A stretch of 17,427 nt of DNA from Bacillota bacterium (GCA_030705745.1 JAUZPT010000019.1:1-17427); one strand, 5' to 3'; positions 5,382-13,401 are shown, counted from the stretch's first letter. The notes: a model not told the origin generated them from the letters alone. Translations and numbers: made by a program.

Positions 5382-7200
5382 TGTAAAGCTACTAATGTAT
5401 CAGGTTGTTTGCTTATTAATTTTTTCCACTTTATTTTCTCTCCATTTTCAGCCTATAAGCTTAGATATCTGGATTATAGTTGTAACCTTTACTGCAGCCG
5501 CAACTTTATTTGATATTCGTCCCATTGTTCTGCCATCCAGCGATAATCTTTCTCTGATTACTCCATTACTGTTCACAGCAGGTGTTCTTTATGGAGTCCA
5601 CACTATATTTTTAATTTGCCTCTTAATGGTCATTATTCTTGTAATTATTAACCATAAAAAATGGGTTTCACATGCATTTAATGGTATTCAATATGCCTTG
5701 TCCAGTTTTGTTGGTTTCTTTTTTTATTATTTATTTTATAATACTGAAGTCTCTTTTCTTGTAAACTTACCTGCCTTTATTGCATTTTCAATTAGTTTTT
5801 ATCTAACAAATGTATTTTTACTAACTACTTACTTATCTCTCCGCAGTAAAAAAACAATAATGATCTTCCTTAAAATTTTCTTTGAAAGAAAAGCTGTATT
5901 AATCTTTTTCACTATGATGTCATTAGGGCTTATTATGGTGGAAGTCGTCCAAAAAGAAGGTTTGTTAGGGGTCTTTTTCTTCTGTGCAATTATGTGGACA
6001 CTAGGAGTTTCCTACCGAAGCTATTATCAGATGTTTGATCACTTCCGCGCTTTAAGTGAAAAAGACGAATTAACGAAACTCTACAATCACAGATATTTTC
6101 AAGGACAGCTTGATTTAACTTTAAAAAATGAGGAGAAGCTAGCCCTTCTTCTTTTAGATATTGACCATTTTAAAATATACAATGATACCTTTGGCCATCC
6201 TCAAGGCGATAAATTACTCCGGGAAATTTCCGACCTTTTAGTTGCCTCTATTCCTTCGAACGGAGTAGCCTGTCGATATGGCGGAGAAGAATTTGCTATT
6301 ATTCTTCCAAATGTTGATACAAAGGAATCAATATCTATCGCAGAATCTATTCGCAAGAAAGTAGCTGACTATCCGTTTTACGGAATAGAGCATTTACCTG
6401 ATAAGCGTGTAACGGTATCTATTGGTGTTTCCACTTCACCAGAAATGGCATCTCAAAGGGAACAATTGATTATGCTTGCCGATCAAGCTCTTTACAAAAC
6501 AAAATACAGCAGTCGAAATAAGGTTCAGCTATATACATCTGTCATTGATGAATTAAAAGGAAACTATAAATTTTATTCAAAAGATGAAGAAGAAGTTCTT
6601 CAAACATTAAGAACGTTTTTAATGATTATTAACTCAAAAGATCGGTATACATATGAACATACAGAAAGAATTATGGAATATGCAGAGAGATTGGCGAAGA
6701 AAATCGGTCTTTCTCCTTCAGAAGTAAAGAAAGTCAGATATGGAGCTCTATTACATGATATTGGTAAAGTTGAAGTTCCAAGTGAAGTTCTAAACAAGAC
6801 AACTAAATTAAATGAAGATGAATGGGAAACTATCAAAAAACATGTAGTTTGGGGAGAACAAATGGTTCAGTCGATTAAAGAACTTCAGCACTGCCTTCCG
6901 ATGATTCGCCATCATCATGAACGGTTTGATGGCAAGGGTTATCCCGATCTATTATCAGGTACGGATATCCCCCTTGAAGCAAGAATCTTAACCATCGCAG
7001 ATTGCTTTGATGCTATGACCACTAACCGGCCTTACCAAAAAGCCAAGACAGCCGTTGAGGGTATTGAAGAAATCATCCGCTGCTCTGGTGAACAATTCGA
7101 TCCTGAACTCATTGCTCCATTTATAGAAGTAATTTCAGAGTTAAAGCCAGAGGTGCAACTAAAACAAAAACTGAATGTAAAGCTACACAAAGCAATTTAA
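5371..7200 (+). CDS. membrane-anchored GGDEF and HD-GYP protein (c-di-GMP synthase/phosphodiesterase)
   Basis: 609 residues from ATG 5371, which lies 11 bases after AAGGA (5355-5359). A TTG at 5365 is less likely. Domains in order: six or seven membrane helices (about 5-215); GGDEF domain (about 228-390) with DIDHFKIYNDTFGHPQGD and an intact GGEEF signature at 304-308; HD-GYP domain (about 415-585) with HDIGK (HD at 462-463), HHHERFDGKGYP (514-525) and ADCFDAMTTNRPY. Both halves keep their catalytic motifs, so the protein could make and degrade c-di-GMP. The RxxD product-inhibition site expected before GGEEF is absent (PSNG there). Last gene of the riboswitch-led operon, overlapping the DUF5317-like gene by 11 bases. 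The membrane part matches no MASE domain that I can name. Confidence 0.92.
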   Translation: MVHNVKLLMYQVVCLLIFSTLFSLHFQPISLDIWIIVVTFTAAATLFDIRPIVLPSSDNLSLITPLLFTAGVLYGVHTIFLICLLMVIILVIINHKKWVSHAFNGIQYALSSFVGFFFYYLFYNTEVSFLVNLPAFIAFSISFYLTNVFLLTTYLSLRSKKTIMIFLKIFFERKAVLIFFTMMSLGLIMVEVVQKEGLLGVFFFCAIMWTLGVSYRSYYQMFDHFRALSEKDELTKLYNHRYFQGQLDLTLKNEEKLALLLLDIDHFKIYNDTFGHPQGDKLLREISDLLVASIPSNGVACRYGGEEFAIILPNVDTKESISIAESIRKKVADYPFYGIEHLPDKRVTVSIGVSTSPEMASQREQLIMLADQALYKTKYSSRNKVQLYTSVIDELKGNYKFYSKDEEEVLQTLRTFLMIINSKDRYTYEHTERIMEYAERLAKKIGLSPSEVKKVRYGALLHDIGKVEVPSEVLNKTTKLNEDEWETIKKHVVWGEQMVQSIKELQHCLPMIRHHHERFDGKGYPDLLSGTDIPLEARILTIADCFDAMTTNRPYQKAKTAVEGIEEIIRCSGEQFDPELIAPFIEVISELKPEVQLKQKLNVKLHKAI

Positions 7201-7221
7201 TCAGATTGGCCTTACACAATT

Positions 7222-7256
7222 TGAAACCCCCAAGTAATGATACTTGGGGGTTTTTA
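7222..7256 (+). terminator. strong terminator of the c-di-GMP operon
   Basis: AAACCCCCAAGTA (7224-7236) pairs with TACTTGGGGGTTT (7241-7253) around ATGA, followed by more T. On the minus strand the hairpin is equally stable but has only TTT after it, so it may serve the convergent dehydrogenase transcript weakly. Confidence 0.9.
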
Positions 7257-7264
7257 TTAGTTCC

Positions 7265-8041
7265 TTATTGAGCTGTATAGCCGCCATCGATAACGATTGC
7301 CTGGCCTGTTACACTCTTTGATTTATCGCTTGCAATGAACATCGCATAATCAGCGATTTCGCTTACATCCAACAAGCGTTTTTGTGGAACCAATGGATAA
7401 ATAACTTCTTCAAGTACTTTGTCCAAAGGAACGTTTCTTGTGTTTGCAATGTCCTGCAATTGGCCGCGTACTAATGGAGTATCCACATAGCCAGGGCAGA
7501 TCGCATTGACCGTAACGCCGAATGGTGCAGCCTCTAATGCAGCAACCTTTGTCAGTCCGATTACGCCATGCTTCGCACTGTTATAAGCAGCTTTACCAGC
7601 AAAACCGACGAGACCGTTGATGGAAGCAACATTGATAATGCGTCCAAAACCTTGCTCCTTCATAATTGGGAATGCATATTTTGTTGCAATGAATGGTGCT
7701 GTCAGCATGATTTTAATCATCAATTCAAACTTTGCTGTAGGGAATTCTTCAATTGGTGATACATGCTGCAAGCCTGCATTGTTAATCAACACATCTACAC
7801 GGCCATATGTCTTATGTGCTGTTTCGATCATGTTCTTAATATCTTCTTCACTTGTAACATCTGCTTTAAGACCAATTGCATCGTATCCAAGGCTACGAAG
7901 ATTTTCAGCAGCATTCTCTACGCCTTCTGCATTCAAATCCGTTAGTACAACCTTACTACCATTTTCAGCAAAAGTTTTTCCAATTTCAAATCCAATTCCA
8001 CTCGCAGAACCTGTAATAACAACGACTTTATTTTCGACCAT
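7265..8041 (-). CDS. NAD-dependent 3-hydroxybutyrate dehydrogenase (SDR family, YxjF-like)
   Basis: 258 residues from ATG 8041-8039. The longer reading from TTG 8059 would translate through the AAGGAG ribosome binding site (8053-8058). Classical short-chain dehydrogenase: cofactor loop TGSASGIG (10-17), D35 at the end of the second strand (NAD preference), NNAG (87-90), and catalytic S140, Y153 and K157 in AAYNSAK. LQHVSPIEEFP after NNAG and the INGLVGFAGKAAYNSAKHGV stretch are characteristic of 3-hydroxybutyrate dehydrogenases, which interconvert D-3-hydroxybutyrate and acetoacetate in the cytoplasm. It follows the GntP-family permease gene by 24 bases on the same strand. In B. subtilis the homologous yxjF shares an operon with permease yxjC and the CoA-transferase genes; the CoA-transferase is missing here. 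Confidence 0.85.
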   Translation of the reverse strand: MVENKVVVITGSASGIGFEIGKTFAENGSKVVLTDLNAEGVENAAENLRSLGYDAIGLKADVTSEEDIKNMIETAHKTYGRVDVLINNAGLQHVSPIEEFPTAKFELMIKIMLTAPFIATKYAFPIMKEQGFGRIINVASINGLVGFAGKAAYNSAKHGVIGLTKVAALEAAPFGVTVNAICPGYVDTPLVRGQLQDIANTRNVPLDKVLEEVIYPLVPQKRLLDVSEIADYAMFIASDKSKSVTGQAIVIDGGYTAQ

Positions 8042-8065
8042 GATTAAACACTCCTTCAATTTATA

Positions 8066-9352
8066 TTAAATTAAACCCAGACTAGCCATAATAATTCCAA
8101 CGATCATGGCAAGGGTAGGAATAACAAGACCAACCATAAAAACATCTTTATAACAGTCCTTGTGCGTCACCTTTGTAACAGCAAGCAATGTCAATAATGC
8201 TCCATTATGAGGCAGTATCGATGCCCCGGAAGCAATCGAAGCCATCCGGTGAAAAGCCTCCGGACTTATTCCAGTTGAATGCGCCAAACCTGCATATGTA
8301 GTTCCCAATGCTTGCAAGGCTATTCCCATTCCACCTGAAGCAGAACCGGTAATCATCGCTAGAATTTGAACAATCACTGACTCTGATACAAGAGGGTTGC
8401 TGGAGATTCCTAATAACATTTCAGTAATATGCTTAAAATCAGGCACTGCCGTTACCACGGCACCAAATCCGACTGCGGCGCTTGTGTTGATAATAGCCAT
8501 AACAGACCCTTTACCACCCTCATTAATGGAAGGGATAAACTTTTTATACTGTTTAATGTTAATAATAATAATTGCTACAATTCCTGCTATTAAAGATGGA
8601 ATAGCTTCCCATTTTACAATGTCCAGCAAGATCACCACTAAAATTAACGGAACTAAAGATAACAGCCAATTTGGCAGTGATTCCGACTTGGAACCGCCAT
8701 CCTCTTCCAATGTTTCTATTTCTTTAAATGTATCTCCGGCTGCAGACATTTTTTTCTCTCTGAATGCTAGCCAAAAATATCCTCCGACCGCCATAACCAG
8801 CGTCGCAGCAATCCCCATTACTGAACCAGCCATTGGCGTTGTATTAAAAGAAGCCATCGGAATCAAATTTTGAATTTGCGGAGTACCTGGCACCGCTGTC
8901 ATCGTAAAAGTGAATGCACCGAGGACAATGGTTGGTGCAATCAGTTTCCTTGAAATATTTGCTTCCTTAAATAAGGCAACTGCGATCGGATAAATCGCAA
9001 ATACTACGACAAATAGGCTCACTCCACCATAGGTTAAAATGGCTGAGGAAACCAGCACACCTAGTATGGCACGCTTTTTGCCGATGAATTTTGTTATTTG
9101 AAAGGCAACAGCTTTGGCAGCTCCTGTGTCTTCCATAAATTTCCCGAATATGGCACCCAATAAAAAGATCGGAAACCATTTCTTTGTGAAAGTCACAAAG
9201 CCCCCCATGTAAGTTTCCGTATACGCATGCATTATATCCAAGCCGCTTAATAGGGCCACCACGCCGGCAACGATTGGTGCTACCCATATAATGGACCAGC
9301 CTCGATAGGCTAAAACCATAAGTAGTACCAAGCCTATCACAATACTTATCAT
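8066..9352 (-). CDS. GntP-family permease, probably for 3-hydroxybutyrate (YxjC-like)
   Basis: 428 residues, typical for the family, with about 12 hydrophobic segments and a charged central loop (about 205-222, KEIETLEEDGGSK). Family-like segments are LTYGGVSLFVVVFAIYPIA, TMTAVPGTPQIQNLIPM and, near the end, ASGASILPHNGALLTLLAVT. GntP carriers import gluconate and other hydroxy acids with H+. The dehydrogenase 24 bases downstream points to D-3-hydroxybutyrate as the substrate, by inference. Start ATG 9352-9350, with GGGGGTAAGAGA upstream on the minus strand. The gene is divergent from a broken LysR-type regulator that was probably its own regulator, so expression may now be constitutive or off. 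No good sigma-54 or cre site was found upstream. Confidence 0.85.
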   Translation of the reverse strand: MISIVIGLVLLMVLAYRGWSIIWVAPIVAGVVALLSGLDIMHAYTETYMGGFVTFTKKWFPIFLLGAIFGKFMEDTGAAKAVAFQITKFIGKKRAILGVLVSSAILTYGGVSLFVVVFAIYPIAVALFKEANISRKLIAPTIVLGAFTFTMTAVPGTPQIQNLIPMASFNTTPMAGSVMGIAATLVMAVGGYFWLAFREKKMSAAGDTFKEIETLEEDGGSKSESLPNWLLSLVPLILVVILLDIVKWEAIPSLIAGIVAIIIINIKQYKKFIPSINEGGKGSVMAIINTSAAVGFGAVVTAVPDFKHITEMLLGISSNPLVSESVIVQILAMITGSASGGMGIALQALGTTYAGLAHSTGISPEAFHRMASIASGASILPHNGALLTLLAVTKVTHKDCYKDVFMVGLVIPTLAMIVGIIMASLGLI

Positions 9353-9460
9353 TCTCTTACCCCCTATTGTTAAATATTAAAAGGTTTGTTCTCTATTACC
9401 TTTTCTTTCCCCATCCCTTGTTATGTTGATAAAAAAAGGAACGAAAGAAATTTTACTCTT

Positions 9461-9490
9461 TTGACATTAATAAGTAAAATGAATTAAAAC
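9461..9490 (+). promoter_or_regulatory. possible promoter of the LysR remnant
   Basis: A perfect TTGACA (9461-9466) is followed after 18 bases by TAAAAC (9485-9490), which matches four of six -10 positions. It lies in the divergent region where a LysR protein would bind. Confidence 0.35.
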
Positions 9491-9536
9491 TATATATAGT
9501 ATGCAAAAAAGTTATAGAAAAGAAATGAGAGAAAAT

Positions 9537-9970
9537 ATGGATATCCGCCAACTAACTTATTTTATTGAAGTTGCCAAATACAGGAGTTTTACCAAAGCTT
9601 CTCATATTCTTCATTTGTCGCAACCTACCCTCAGCAAAATGGTGAAAAACCTGGAGGATGAATTGGAAATTGACCTGATTGACCGCTCGTCCAGACAATT
9701 CGAAATGGCGGAAGCTGGAGAAATTGTTTTTGAGGAAGGACAAGTAATAATCGAATCTCTGCATAACTTGTCGACTCATTTAAATGACCTAATGAATCTG
9801 AAAAAAGGAACAATCAAAATTGGGATACCTCCACTGATATAGGTGTCTTATTTTTCCCGAAAATCATTAAAGCATTCAAAAATTTATACCCGAATGTGAC
9901 GATTTTGCTCACTGAACACGGCGCGAACAAAGTTCAACAAGAAGTTCATGATGGCCTCCTCGAATTGTAA
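9537..9970 (+). pseudogene. LysR-type regulator, frameshifted and truncated
   Basis: From ATG 9537 the frame gives a typical winged-helix LysR start: MDIRQLTYFIEVAKYRSFTK, then LSQPTLSKMVKNLEDELEI and the linker helix, up to KIGIPPLI, where it meets TAG at 9840-9842. The next frame continues the family sequence without a gap: GVLFFPKIIKAFKNLYPNVT, then ILLTEHGANKVQQEVHDG. The junction reads CTGATATAGG where CTGATAGG would keep the frame, so an AT duplication explains the shift. The second piece stops at TAA 9968-9970 after only about 50 residues of the effector domain; the remaining half (about 150 residues) is missing. An in-frame ATG at 9501 would add 12 unlikely residues. The remnant can encode at most a DNA-binding and linker fragment. 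Its position, divergent from the hydroxybutyrate genes, suggests it once regulated them. Confidence 0.85.
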
Positions 9971-10016
9971 AATATGTTATTTTAGATTTATATAATTTTT
10001 CATTTAGGGGTGCGAG

Positions 10017-10670
10017 ATGATAAAAGCGGTTGTATTTGATTTTGATGGCTTGATCGTAGATACGGAATCTGTCTGGTTTGAAGCATTTAAGGATGTATTA
10101 CATCATTACGGCCTTCAGTTGGAGCTTGATCATTTTTCAAAAGTGATTGGAACGAATGATACCGTTTTATATTCTTTTATTCAAGAAAATAGTAAACAAG
10201 AAGTTGACATTGCTGAAATTAAATCGAAAGCGCATTCTATCTTTCACGAAAAAATGGGGCAACCCTTTTTAAGGGAAGGCGTAAAAGAATATTTAGAAAC
10301 AGCAAAAACTATGGGATTAAAAATCGGGTTGGCATCAAGCTCAACTCGACAATGGGTAGAAGGATATCTGGAGGCGTTGGAAATCCATCATTATTTTGAG
10401 ACCATTTGCACACGAGATGATGTCAACCAAGTGAAACCCGATCCGGAGCTTTATTTATTGGCTGTGAAGAAACTTGGAGTTGCACCTGATGAGGTGCTGG
10501 CTTTCGAAGATTCATTAAACGGATTACTGGCTGCCCGGAAAGCTGGATTATACTGTGCGATCGTTCCAAATCTGGTTACTGCGCATTTGCCGTTTGAGGA
10601 TTTCCATTTCCGATTGGAATCAATGGCACATATGTCTCTAAATGAACTAATTAATTTGCTAGTTCTTTAG
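10017..10670 (+). CDS. HAD-superfamily phosphatase, subfamily IA (YhcW-like)
   Basis: 217 residues. Motif I DFDGLIVDTE with nucleophile D8 and acid/base D10; helical cap about 16-80; motif II LASSST (S107-S109); motif III K140 in VKPDPELYLLA; motif IV EDSLNG (E164, D165) for Mg2+. All catalytic residues are present. The protein resembles B. subtilis YhcW and the beta-phosphoglucomutase-like phosphatases, which hydrolyse or isomerise small phosphorylated metabolites; the substrate cannot be predicted. Start ATG 10017 after TTAGGGGTG. A TATAAT at 9991-9996 lies in the leader, but its -35 is poor. It stands directly after the truncated LysR remnant, with no functional link visible. Codon use looks ordinary. 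Confidence 0.85.
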   Translation: MIKAVVFDFDGLIVDTESVWFEAFKDVLHHYGLQLELDHFSKVIGTNDTVLYSFIQENSKQEVDIAEIKSKAHSIFHEKMGQPFLREGVKEYLETAKTMGLKIGLASSSTRQWVEGYLEALEIHHYFETICTRDDVNQVKPDPELYLLAVKKLGVAPDEVLAFEDSLNGLLAARKAGLYCAIVPNLVTAHLPFEDFHFRLESMAHMSLNELINLLVL

Positions 10671-10990
10671 CCGCCCAGAATTTCGAGGGGATTGCGATGG
10701 GGATCATTTGAGGAGATCCTTTCTTAAATGTAAAATTTGATTAGCAAGTCTTTATGTTAAATGGGTGGATCCTTTATTTTTTGATAGTTTAGCAGAAAAT
10801 TGGGTACCATTGTTGGTAGACCAATTCCTAGCTTTACTACATCTCAATCTTTCATTTCCTTTGCAACATGGGTAACAGCCGTTGGAGTTTTTCATTCGTA
10901 TTCCTAATTGGCCACAGCATAATTTATCCTTTTTTTCCAGTTAAACAAGCCATTTTCTTAACCATCTTCTTATTTGTCACTATGGTATAA
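10671..10990 (+). other. intergenic stretch between the HAD gene and the TDT-like gene
   Basis: No intact gene and no strong terminator was seen. A weak GGATC/GATCC hairpin lies at about 10702-10721, and GATCCTTT occurs twice (about 10717 and 10767). The right part holds the frame-broken remnant listed separately. Confidence 0.4.
10788..10990 (+). pseudogene. possible remnant of a membrane-protein gene, frame-broken
   Basis: One frame is open from 10788 to TAA at 10905-10907 and gives GRPIPSFTTSQSFISFATWV, then TAVGVFHSYS. Another frame takes over near 10898 and gives FLIGHSIIYPFFPVKQAIFL, then TIFLFVTMV, ending at TAA 10988-10990. Joined at the HSY/FL point, the pieces read as one hydrophobic protein with two helices. 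There is no start with a ribosome binding site, and I do not recognise the family. It may be chance open frame in AT-rich DNA. Confidence 0.3.
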
Positions 10991-10991
10991 T
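10983..10991 (+). promoter_or_regulatory. extended -10 promoter element before the membrane-protein gene
   Basis: TGGTATAAT is a perfect extended -10 (TGnTATAAT). No -35 at normal spacing is obvious, which an extended -10 tolerates. A transcription start near 10998 would exclude the TTG codon at 10991 as the start of the next gene. Confidence 0.45.
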
Positions 10992-11023
10992 TGGGGAATA
11001 TCTTGAAGTGTATGGTGATATTT

Positions 11024-12127
11024 ATGGTTTATTTATTTTTACTGATCGTTCTGTTGATTTGCATTTTTTTGTTTATCTACTTTAATAAAATATATATAAG
11101 AACCTCAACAATGGCTGTCGTTATGGCTTTAGGTATTATTACACAAGGAGTTCTTTTAAACTACTTTGGAACTCATTTTTTCCAAGGCAGTTTTGGTAAA
11201 TTTATTAGTATTTTTAACCTCTCTTTGTGGTTTGCTTTTATTCTATCTTTTTTAATGGCATACCTTGATGGAAAATTTAAAGAAATACATTATTCTAATC
11301 GGATTAACCGTTTTGGTATTGGTACATGGGTTGCTGGAACATCAATATGTGGGATCTTATTTTATATACAGTTTTTTCATTGGGGTTTTATTTCCGAAAT
11401 TATAGCTTATTTAAATATTTTTTTATGGATTATATATATCGCAATGTGTTTAAAAACCCTAATTGAAATTACTATGACAAAATCATATAGGAGTGTACAT
11501 GGTATCCTTCTTTTAACCACTGTAAGTACACAATCTATTGTTCTTTTAATCACCACTGTTTTTAAAGAATTGCCAATAATAATTACGATGCCATTACTAA
11601 TCATAGGGTTTTGTTTTTATATTGTTTGTGTTTTCTTTATTTTATATAGGTACTTAACAAGCTCTTGGTCTATTGAAAAAGATTGGAACAATACAAACTG
11701 TATTTTACATGGTGCTTTATCAATTTCAGGGATTGCATGTATTAAAACTGGCTTCATAAATGAAATTACAATTGATTTTATATGGATATTAGCAACGGTG
11801 ATTTTCTGTTTAGTTGAATCCATCGAAGTTTATAGACTTTTTAGGCGCATTAAATATTATGGGATTAAAAAAGGTATTTTCATTTATGATCTAACACAAT
11901 GGAGTAGAGTTTTTACATTTGCTATGTTTTATACATTCACATTTCTGATCAAACCTGATTTATTAATAATAATATTTGTTAAAGGCACAATCTTAACCTC
12001 AGGTGTATGGATAATTATGATTCTTTTTATTATTGAACTCATGCTGAGTATAATTTTTATGGTTAAAACTTATAAAAAATCATCTAGAGAGAATCATAAA
12101 AAAAATGAAGTAACCTCCTCTTATTAA
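11024..12127 (+). CDS. polytopic membrane protein resembling the TDT/SLAC1 (TehA) carrier-channel family
   Basis: The frame is open from 10991. In-frame starts are TTG 10991, TTG 11003, ATG 11012 and ATG 11024. The proposed promoter overlaps the first, so one of the ATGs is more likely; ATG 11024 (367 residues) is given, with low certainty and only GGTGAT as a possible ribosome binding site. Ten or more hydrophobic segments. Segments that recall TDT proteins, in order: MAVVMALGIITQG, FGIGTWVAGTS, LLLTTVSTQSIVLLI, NCILHGALSISG and QWSRVFTFAMFYTFT. Family members export or conduct anions such as C4-dicarboxylates, sulfite or tellurite. The tail is basic (KTYKKSSRENHKKNE). The gene is clearly more AT-rich than its neighbours and stands alone, so recent acquisition is possible. 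The family assignment is moderate, the substrate unknown. Confidence 0.55.
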   Translation: MVYLFLLIVLLICIFLFIYFNKIYIRTSTMAVVMALGIITQGVLLNYFGTHFFQGSFGKFISIFNLSLWFAFILSFLMAYLDGKFKEIHYSNRINRFGIGTWVAGTSICGILFYIQFFHWGFISEIIAYLNIFLWIIYIAMCLKTLIEITMTKSYRSVHGILLLTTVSTQSIVLLITTVFKELPIIITMPLLIIGFCFYIVCVFFILYRYLTSSWSIEKDWNNTNCILHGALSISGIACIKTGFINEITIDFIWILATVIFCLVESIEVYRLFRRIKYYGIKKGIFIYDLTQWSRVFTFAMFYTFTFLIKPDLLIIIFVKGTILTSGVWIIMILFIIELMLSIIFMVKTYKKSSRENHKKNEVTSSY

Positions 12128-12142
12128 TTAGGGAGGTTTTTT
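12112..12142 (+). terminator. terminator overlapping the stop of the TDT-like gene
   Basis: AACCTCC (12112-12118) pairs with GGAGGTT (12132-12138), followed by TTTTTTC-type sequence. The stop codon TAA (12125-12127) lies in the loop, so the last codons form the left arm. Confidence 0.75.
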
Positions 12143-12408
12143 CATTTCCAAGCGATAGAACAAACCGACAAAAGTTTTCCTCAACTGAGTGCCTGTGCAT
12201 CGCCCCGATAAATCTTGTTTCACATTAATGCTCCTCGTTAAATATAAAAACGGTTTTCCTTCCGATTAAATATCCTGTATATTTTTTATCGTAAGTTTAT
12301 TTAGAATTTGTTATAGAACGCGTTTCTTTTATTCTTAAAAATTATTACAGTATCCATAAAACATCTTATTATTGGTATCTGGAAAAAAGTCAAAAGGGAG
12401 TGAGTTTA

Positions 12409-13161
12409 ATGAAATTAAAGGGAAAAGTGGCTCTCGTTACCGGCGCCTCTAGAGGTTTAGGAAAACAAATCAGTCTCTCCCTAGCGGAGGAAGGCAGCTT
12501 CGTCATCGTAAATTATTTGCGAGACAGAGATTCCGCTAAAAATGTCGTTACTCAAATCAAGGAACTGGGTGGAAGAGCTTGTGAGATACAAGGTGATATA
12601 ACTGAGGAAGCAAGAATTGGAACGCTCATTCGAAAAAGTGAAGAAATGGCAGGGGCACCCATTCAAATTATCGTCAATAATGCAACAGGCCCTCAGCCAG
12701 AACTTTCTCTTGAGGATGTAACCTGGGAGGATTATGAAAATCAGCTGAACTATTTCGTGAAAGCCCCGTTACTGATTTTAAAAGAAATGCTTCCTTCCTT
12801 AAAGATAACCGGTGGTTCGATCATCAATATTGGGAGCGAAGTTGTTCATATAGGCAACGCCCATTTTTCTAACTATGTAACGGCCAAGTCCGCAATGCTT
12901 GGTATGACACGTTCATGGGCAAGTGAATTAGGGAAATACGGTATTCGGGTCAATTTAGTAAACCCAGGATTCATACCAGTAGAACGACACACGGATTTAT
13001 CCTCTCATATCATTGATCAATATAAAGCCCAGCTGCCCTTGCAACGAATGGGTGTACCTGTTGATCTTGCCAACATGGTCGTGTTTCTCGCTTCAGACGA
13101 TTCTAGTTTCATCACAGGTCAAAGCCTTACGGTAAACGGTGGAAATACATTTGGAATATGA
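12409..13161 (+). CDS. short-chain dehydrogenase/reductase, FabG-like
   Basis: 250 residues from ATG 12409, eight bases after AAGGGAG. The in-frame GTG at 12400 overlaps that ribosome binding site and is rejected. Cofactor motif TGASRGLG (11-18) and NYLR at 35-38, typical of NADP(H) users; NNATG (90-94), where the usual NNAG has T in place of the fourth residue; catalytic S143, Y156 and K160 (NYVTAK); NPG motif near 183; C-terminal FITGQSLTVNGG. Length and motifs are those of 3-oxoacyl-ACP reductase-like SDRs. There are no fatty-acid or polyketide genes nearby, so it is more likely a stand-alone reductase of unknown substrate than the housekeeping FabG. Monocistronic; a short GGTG/CACC hairpin at 13182-13194 follows, without a T run. 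Confidence 0.85.
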   Translation: MKLKGKVALVTGASRGLGKQISLSLAEEGSFVIVNYLRDRDSAKNVVTQIKELGGRACEIQGDITEEARIGTLIRKSEEMAGAPIQIIVNNATGPQPELSLEDVTWEDYENQLNYFVKAPLLILKEMLPSLKITGGSIINIGSEVVHIGNAHFSNYVTAKSAMLGMTRSWASELGKYGIRVNLVNPGFIPVERHTDLSSHIIDQYKAQLPLQRMGVPVDLANMVVFLASDDSSFITGQSLTVNGGNTFGI

Positions 13162-13179
13162 AAAAGTGATGTTGGTGGA

Positions 13180-13195
13180 GTGGTGCCTGCCACCT
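13180..13195. repeat. short palindrome, possibly a REP-like intergenic element
   Basis: GTGGTGCCTGCCACCT contains GGTG-CCTGC-CACC. Similar GGTGCCTG-type palindromes occur repeatedly between genes in Bacillaceae genomes, as far as I recall. There is one copy in this window and no T run, so it is not a terminator. Confidence 0.3.
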
Positions 13196-13401
13196 ATGGG
13201 AAAATAAATACGCTGGAGATTCTTTCGAAGTAGATTTTGTTGAGGATGTGGTGGAGGTTACATTATTCCATTCCTACGTATCGACTAACTGCTGTTTTGT
13301 TAATTATTCTTTTTCGCTTTACTAAAAAGAAACTTAGGGAACTGAATCTTCAATAAGAACAACAAAGAGAAATTTAAAATTCAAGTGACTTTTTATAAAC
13401 C

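Noticed and set aside
8042..8059. Upstream TTG start for the dehydrogenase
   Set aside because: The AAGGAG ribosome binding site lies within that extension, and the SDR family starts at MVENKVVVITG.
7617..8069. 150-codon plus-strand frame opposite the hydroxybutyrate dehydrogenase
   Set aside because: It is fully antisense to a well-supported SDR gene, has no ribosome binding site and no recognisable protein sequence.
8397..8873. 158-codon plus-strand frame opposite the GntP permease
   Set aside because: Antisense shadow of a membrane-protein gene; its hydrophobic text mirrors the codons of the permease.
9353..9460. Sigma-54 promoter for the hydroxybutyrate pair
   Set aside because: No GG-N10-GC element was found on the minus strand, and no enhancer-binding regulator gene is nearby.
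12305..12335. cre-like sequence AGAACGCGTTTCT upstream of the FabG-like gene
   Set aside because: It fails the fixed cre positions in either alignment of the CG pair.
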